Shown in pieces: positions 60,999 through 64,000 of a stretch of DNA of 64,000 bases. Location of the stretch: NCBI RefSeq assembly GCF_002441855.2, contig NZ_CP029487.1, forward strand, positions 2,480,001 through 2,544,000, written 5' to 3'. Origin of the DNA: Eubacterium maltosivorans (GTDB lineage: Bacteria; Bacillota; Clostridia; Eubacteriales; Eubacteriaceae). Below the pieces are notes generated by a model, which searched no databases, was not told where the DNA came from, and saw only the letters and a program-made list of their open reading frames with translations. How positions within the stretch are numbered: position 1 is the stretch's first letter; the number at the start of each line of letters is the position of its first letter. The position numbers were made by a program, and so were the translations under genes.

Positions 60999-61121
60999 AA
61001 ATGGAGAATGGAAAATTCTGGTACAAATCTGCTGCTGGCAGATTTGATGAAATATGGCCTGCGGCCGTGCTCCATTCACATTCACTTTAGCGAATATGCG
61101 CCAGAATTTTCCTTTTTTAAT
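60986..61121. repeat. Nested inverted-repeat element in a convergent gap
   Basis: GGAAAATTCTGG (61010-61021) and CCAGAATTTTCC (61101-61112) are perfect 12-bp ends. Inside are AAATCTGC-TGCTG-GCAGATTT and GGCC-TGC-GGCC hairpins. The left edge has the near-repeats ATGGAAAATTGA and ATGGAGAATGGA and includes the amidohydrolase stop. It fills the gap to the ETF gene. It is MITE-like; only one copy is seen here. Confidence 0.6.
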
Positions 61122-63461
61122 TTAATGAACTCCCGCCCAGCTGGATATGACCATGCGCTGGACCTCGGAAGTGCCTTCGTATATCTCAGTGATTTTGGCG
61201 TCACGCATCATGCGTTCTACTGGGTAGTCTCTTGTAAAGCCATAGCCACCAAATAACTGGACGGCCTCGCAGGTAACGTCTCTCGCCGCTTCTGACGCGA
61301 CAAGCTTGGCTAAGGCAGCAAGATGATTATAGGGTTTCCCGGCATCCTTCGCGCAGGCTGCCTGATAAACCAGCAGGCGCGCCCCTTCTGTCCTGGCGAT
61401 CATGTTGGCCAGCTGGAACTGGGTGTTCTGGAAAGCTGACAGGGGCTGTCCAAACTGTTCCCTTCCCTTGACGTAAGGGATGGTTTCATCAATGGCTCCC
61501 TGCGCCAGTCCAAGAGCCTGGGAGGCAATGCCGATCCGCCCGCCGTCCAGGGTTTTCATGGCAATCTTAAAGCCCTTTCCGACTTCGCCGAGCAGATTTT
61601 CCTTTGGCACAATACAGTCTTTGAAGATCAGCTCGGTTGTGGAGGAACCGCGGATTCCCATTTTATCCAGCTTTTTGCCGATAGAGAAACCCGGAAAATC
61701 TTTTTCCACAATAAAAGCGGTGATACCGTGGTTACCCTTTGTGATATCCGTCATGGCAAAAATAACGTAGGTGTCGGCTTTTCCGCCGTTGGTAATAAAT
61801 ATTTTGCTGCCGTTCAAAACATAGTGGTCGCCTTCAAGAGTAGCGGTCGTCTTCTGTCCGGCCGCGTCTGTTCCCGCGCCCGGCTCCGTCAGGCCAAATG
61901 CTCCGAGGTGTTCACCTTTTGCCAGCGGCACCAGATATTTACGCTTTTGCTCCTCTGTTCCAAAGGCAAAGATCGGCCATGCGCACAGAGAGGTGTGGGC
62001 TGAAATAATGACTCCGGTGGAGCCGCAGACCTTTGAAATTTCCTCGACGCACATGGCGTAGGCCAGATTATCCATACCCGCTCCGCCGTATTCTTCCGGG
62101 AAGGGGATGCCCAGCATTCCAGCTTCAGCCAGCTTGGGAATGGTCTCTTCCGGGAAGCGTTCCTTTTCATCCAGATCCTTGGCGATGGGCTTTACCTCCA
62201 TCTGGGCAAATTCACGGAACATTTCACGCAGCTCCTGATGTTCCTTGGACAGTTCAAAATTCATGGTTTCTTCCTCCTCTACCGCAGTGGTTTTATCAAC
62301 CGTATTAATCTTTTTAATCTCACGCTTCGGCCCTTTTCCTAAAGGGGTTTCCGCTATTTCTTCTTTTCTCTTGCTTTCAGGATCCTGGGCCTTCTGGCTC
62401 TTTTCAGCCTTTTCTTCAAAATAGGCTGTCTGTGTATCGATTGGATTCTGTCTCCGCTCTGTCGGCGCCTTGAGCTGGCGTTTCTCACGGATCAGATCGG
62501 TGAGGGCCGGAAGTACCTCAAACAAATCGCCAATCACACAGTAGTGGGCGATCTTAAAAATGGGGGCTTCGGGGTCGTTATTGACGGCCACAATAATATC
62601 TGAGTCTTTCATACCCAGGGTATGCTGTACCGCGCCGGAAATCCCGCAGGCGATATAAAGCTTAGGGTGGATTCTCTTACCGGTAACGCCTACCTGATGC
62701 TCAGTGTCAATCCAACCATCCTCCACTGTCGGTTTGGAAGCGCCGACCGCAGCGCCCAGAGCGTCTGCCAGTTCCCGAACGACGTCAAAGCCCTCCGGCC
62801 CTCCGAGGCCGCGTCCGCCTGCCACCACAATATCCGCTTCTTCCAGATCATCCACGACCTTGGAGACCGCCTCGACATATTCCAGCAGCTTCACCCGCAG
62901 CGCGCTTTCCTTTATCGGAATGTCTTCCTCGATTACCTCAGCTTTCAAGCCTTCCACTGGCAGGCCCTTGGCAAAAATACCGGAGTGGACACTGGCAATC
63001 TGCGGACGTGTTGCCATGGTAATTTTGGCAAACGCCTTACCGTCGTAGGCTGGTCGAATAAAGGTGACGGCGCCGTTTGCCGCAAGCTCAATCTCTGTGC
63101 AGTCTGCCGCAAGGCCAAGCTCCAGACGGGTTGCCAGACGCCCGCAGAGGTCACGGCCGTTGTGGGTCGCTCCCACCAGCAGGAGATTCGGCGCATATCG
63201 CCGGATCAGGGTTTCCATCGCGTCGGTATAGACGTCGGTACTGTAAATTTCATAGCCATCGCCCGGAACATTCAAAATAATATCCGCCCCATAGCCAGAA
63301 AGCTTGGTGGTCATATCACAGGAAAGATAGCCAAAAACCACAGCAACCAGTTCACTATCCCCGCCCTTGAGCTTTTTACCCTTGGATAAAAGCTCAAGGC
63401 TCACGCGCCTGATCTGCTCATCCTCTTTCTCAATAAATATCCAAATCGCATTTTCTTTCAT
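61122..63461 (-). CDS. Electron transfer flavoprotein alpha subunit fused to acyl-CoA dehydrogenase
   Basis: The 779-residue protein is EtfA for residues 1 to about 340 ([36 protein letters not shown] domain [68 protein letters not shown]). A charged linker follows (about 340-399). A full acyl-CoA dehydrogenase begins at Met400 ([19 protein letters not shown]; catalytic Glu in [10 protein letters not shown]). It is preceded by etfB, as in Bcd-EtfAB and caffeyl-CoA reductase complexes. Met400 (position 62264) has AGGAGG 8 bp upstream, so a separate 380-residue dehydrogenase may also be made. The acyl substrate is unknown. Confidence 0.93.
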   Translation of the reverse strand: MKENAIWIFIEKEDEQIRRVSLELLSKGKKLKGGDSELVAVVFGYLSCDMTTKLSGYGADIILNVPGDGYEIYSTDVYTDAMETLIRRYAPNLLLVGATHNGRDLCGRLATRLELGLAADCTEIELAANGAVTFIRPAYDGKAFAKITMATRPQIASVHSGIFAKGLPVEGLKAEVIEEDIPIKESALRVKLLEYVEAVSKVVDDLEEADIVVAGGRGLGGPEGFDVVRELADALGAAVGASKPTVEDGWIDTEHQVGVTGKRIHPKLYIACGISGAVQHTLGMKDSDIIVAVNNDPEAPIFKIAHYCVIGDLFEVLPALTDLIREKRQLKAPTERRQNPIDTQTAYFEEKAEKSQKAQDPESKRKEEIAETPLGKGPKREIKKINTVDKTTAVEEEETMNFELSKEHQELREMFREFAQMEVKPIAKDLDEKERFPEETIPKLAEAGMLGIPFPEEYGGAGMDNLAYAMCVEEISKVCGSTGVIISAHTSLCAWPIFAFGTEEQKRKYLVPLAKGEHLGAFGLTEPGAGTDAAGQKTTATLEGDHYVLNGSKIFITNGGKADTYVIFAMTDITKGNHGITAFIVEKDFPGFSIGKKLDKMGIRGSSTTELIFKDCIVPKENLLGEVGKGFKIAMKTLDGGRIGIASQALGLAQGAIDETIPYVKGREQFGQPLSAFQNTQFQLANMIARTEGARLLVYQAACAKDAGKPYNHLAALAKLVASEAARDVTCEAVQLFGGYGFTRDYPVERMMRDAKITEIYEGTSEVQRMVISSWAGVH
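62264..62278 (-). promoter_or_regulatory. Internal ribosome binding site and start codon inside the EtfA-dehydrogenase fusion
   Basis: On the minus strand AGGAGG (62273-62278) stands 8 bp before an in-frame ATG (62264-62262). The same bases encode the Glu-rich linker. Initiation here would give a 380-residue protein, the normal full length of an acyl-CoA dehydrogenase. Confidence 0.7.
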
Positions 63462-63473
63462 GATGTTTCCTCC

Positions 63474-64000
63474 TTACCACACGCCCAGGCCTTCCAGGGT
63501 TTCGAACAGAGCCTTTGCACCTTCCTGGCCGTCCTTCGCGTCAATTCGGATGCCTGTATCCAGAACCGCTGGCGAAAAAGTCCCGATCACCTGGGTCGCC
63601 GAGCCCTTAAAGCCCACATCATCAGGGGTTAACCCAATATCTGCCGCCGATAACACCCGGATATCCGCACTTTTTGACTTCATTTTTCCCTTTATTGAAG
63701 GGTGTCTCGGCGCATGGGCTTTTTCTGTAATGGTGCAGACTGCCGGCAGTGCGGTCTGCAGGATTTCAACACCATCTTTATTTTCACGTTCAGCGGTCAA
63801 AACATAGTCCTCGACCTTCAGACGATTCACATAAGTGACCTGAGCATAGTCCAGACGTTCGGCAATGCCCGGACCTACCTGCCCTGTATCGCCGTCGCTG
63901 GCCTGCTTGCCGCAGAGCACCAGATCATAGCCGCCCAGCCTGTTTATGGCCGCAGCCAGTACGCGGCTCGTGGCAAGGGTATCCGATCCCTGCAGCGCGT
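63474..64000 (-). CDS. etfB: Electron transfer flavoprotein beta subunit, 5' end beyond window
   Basis: The frame is open to the window edge, so the N-terminus is missing (about 175 residues visible). It shows ALQGSDTLATSRVLAAAINRLGGYDLVLCGKQASDGDTGQVGPGIAERL, the EtfB nucleotide-binding region, then TALPAVCTITEKAHAPRHPSIKGKMKSK, the conserved recognition loop. EtfB pairs with the EtfA part of the next protein, 12 bp downstream with AGGAGG. Gln and Asp in GKQASDGDTGQ fit an FAD-binding, possibly bifurcating, form; this cannot be decided from the visible part. Confidence 0.93.
   Translation of the reverse strand, partial: ALQGSDTLATSRVLAAAINRLGGYDLVLCGKQASDGDTGQVGPGIAERLDYAQVTYVNRLKVEDYVLTAERENKDGVEILQTALPAVCTITEKAHAPRHPSIKGKMKSKSADIRVLSAADIGLTPDDVGFKGSATQVIGTFSPAVLDTGIRIDAKDGQEGAKALFETLEGLGVW

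Noticed and set aside
1-64000. CRISPR array, prophage or transposase gene
   Set aside because: No regularly spaced short repeats, phage structural genes, integrases or transposases were seen anywhere in the window.

Overview
The window looks like a chromosome segment of an anaerobic acetogenic Firmicute of the Eubacteriaceae, closest in gene content and order to Eubacterium limosum / E. callanderi. The main evidence is a methyl-branch Wood-Ljungdahl operon in the order fhs-fchA-folD-metV-metF-lpdA, with gcvH behind it. Next to it lie a methylcorrinoid:tetrahydrofolate methyltransferase gene (mtqA type) and a divergent corrinoid-reactivating ferredoxin/ASKHA protein (ramQ type). This assignment is inferred from gene content; no rRNA, tRNA or database comparison was available.

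Layout. 1-6000 (minus strand): a c-di-GMP EAL protein cut by the window edge, a CheW-like protein, two unrecognised genes, and an encapsulin nanocompartment operon (EncFtn cargo plus shell) whose promoter carries a PerR-box-like site. 6000-12000: a UPF0182 membrane protein, a MATE pump with a VanX-like dipeptidase, and an amidohydrolase behind gcvH. 12000-23000: the one-carbon region. Three intergenic regions here (upstream of fhs, of mtqA and of the ramQ-like gene) share a TGTATATACA-type palindrome. 23000-28000: rsmA, cca, a HAD phosphatase and a PAS/degenerate-GGDEF protein in one operon. 28200-35800 (plus strand): a nine-gene histidine operon hisZGDCBHAF-IE with a clear promoter and terminator.

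35800-46500 is mostly minus-strand accessory content: two more MATE pumps (one behind an attenuator-like leader, one with a MarR regulator), a MerR/GyrI-like regulator with a 19-bp-spaced promoter, AzlCD, an Sfp-type phosphopantetheinyl transferase, an ABC-2 exporter with an XRE-AbrB regulator, an ArsD-like protein with a lipoprotein, and an MBL-fold hydrolase. 46500-51000 holds a tungsten-type aldehyde:ferredoxin oxidoreductase cassette (polyferredoxin, AOR, MoaD) and an orphan EutL shell protein. Two copies of a structured repeat sit exactly at the TGA stops of moaD and eutL. A cluster of DnaA boxes follows.

51000-64000 holds a LysR / siroheme-reductase divergent pair, MGMT, a membrane-anchored glycerophosphodiesterase, an SDR, an Fe-S aldo/keto reductase, a single-chain L-serine dehydratase, a HAD phosphatase, a second amidohydrolase, and an etfB plus etfA-acyl-CoA-dehydrogenase fusion operon. 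The fusion has a strong internal ribosome binding site exactly at the start of the dehydrogenase domain.

How it fits together: formate is activated and reduced to methyl-THF by Fhs, FchA, FolD and MetVF. Methyl groups from methylated substrates can enter the same THF pool through MtqA, with the RamQ-like protein repairing oxidised corrinoid. GcvH/LpdA and serine dehydratase connect glycine and serine to this pool. AOR, the polyferredoxins and the ETF complex handle low-potential electrons. I found no CRISPR array, tRNA, rRNA, prophage or transposase gene.
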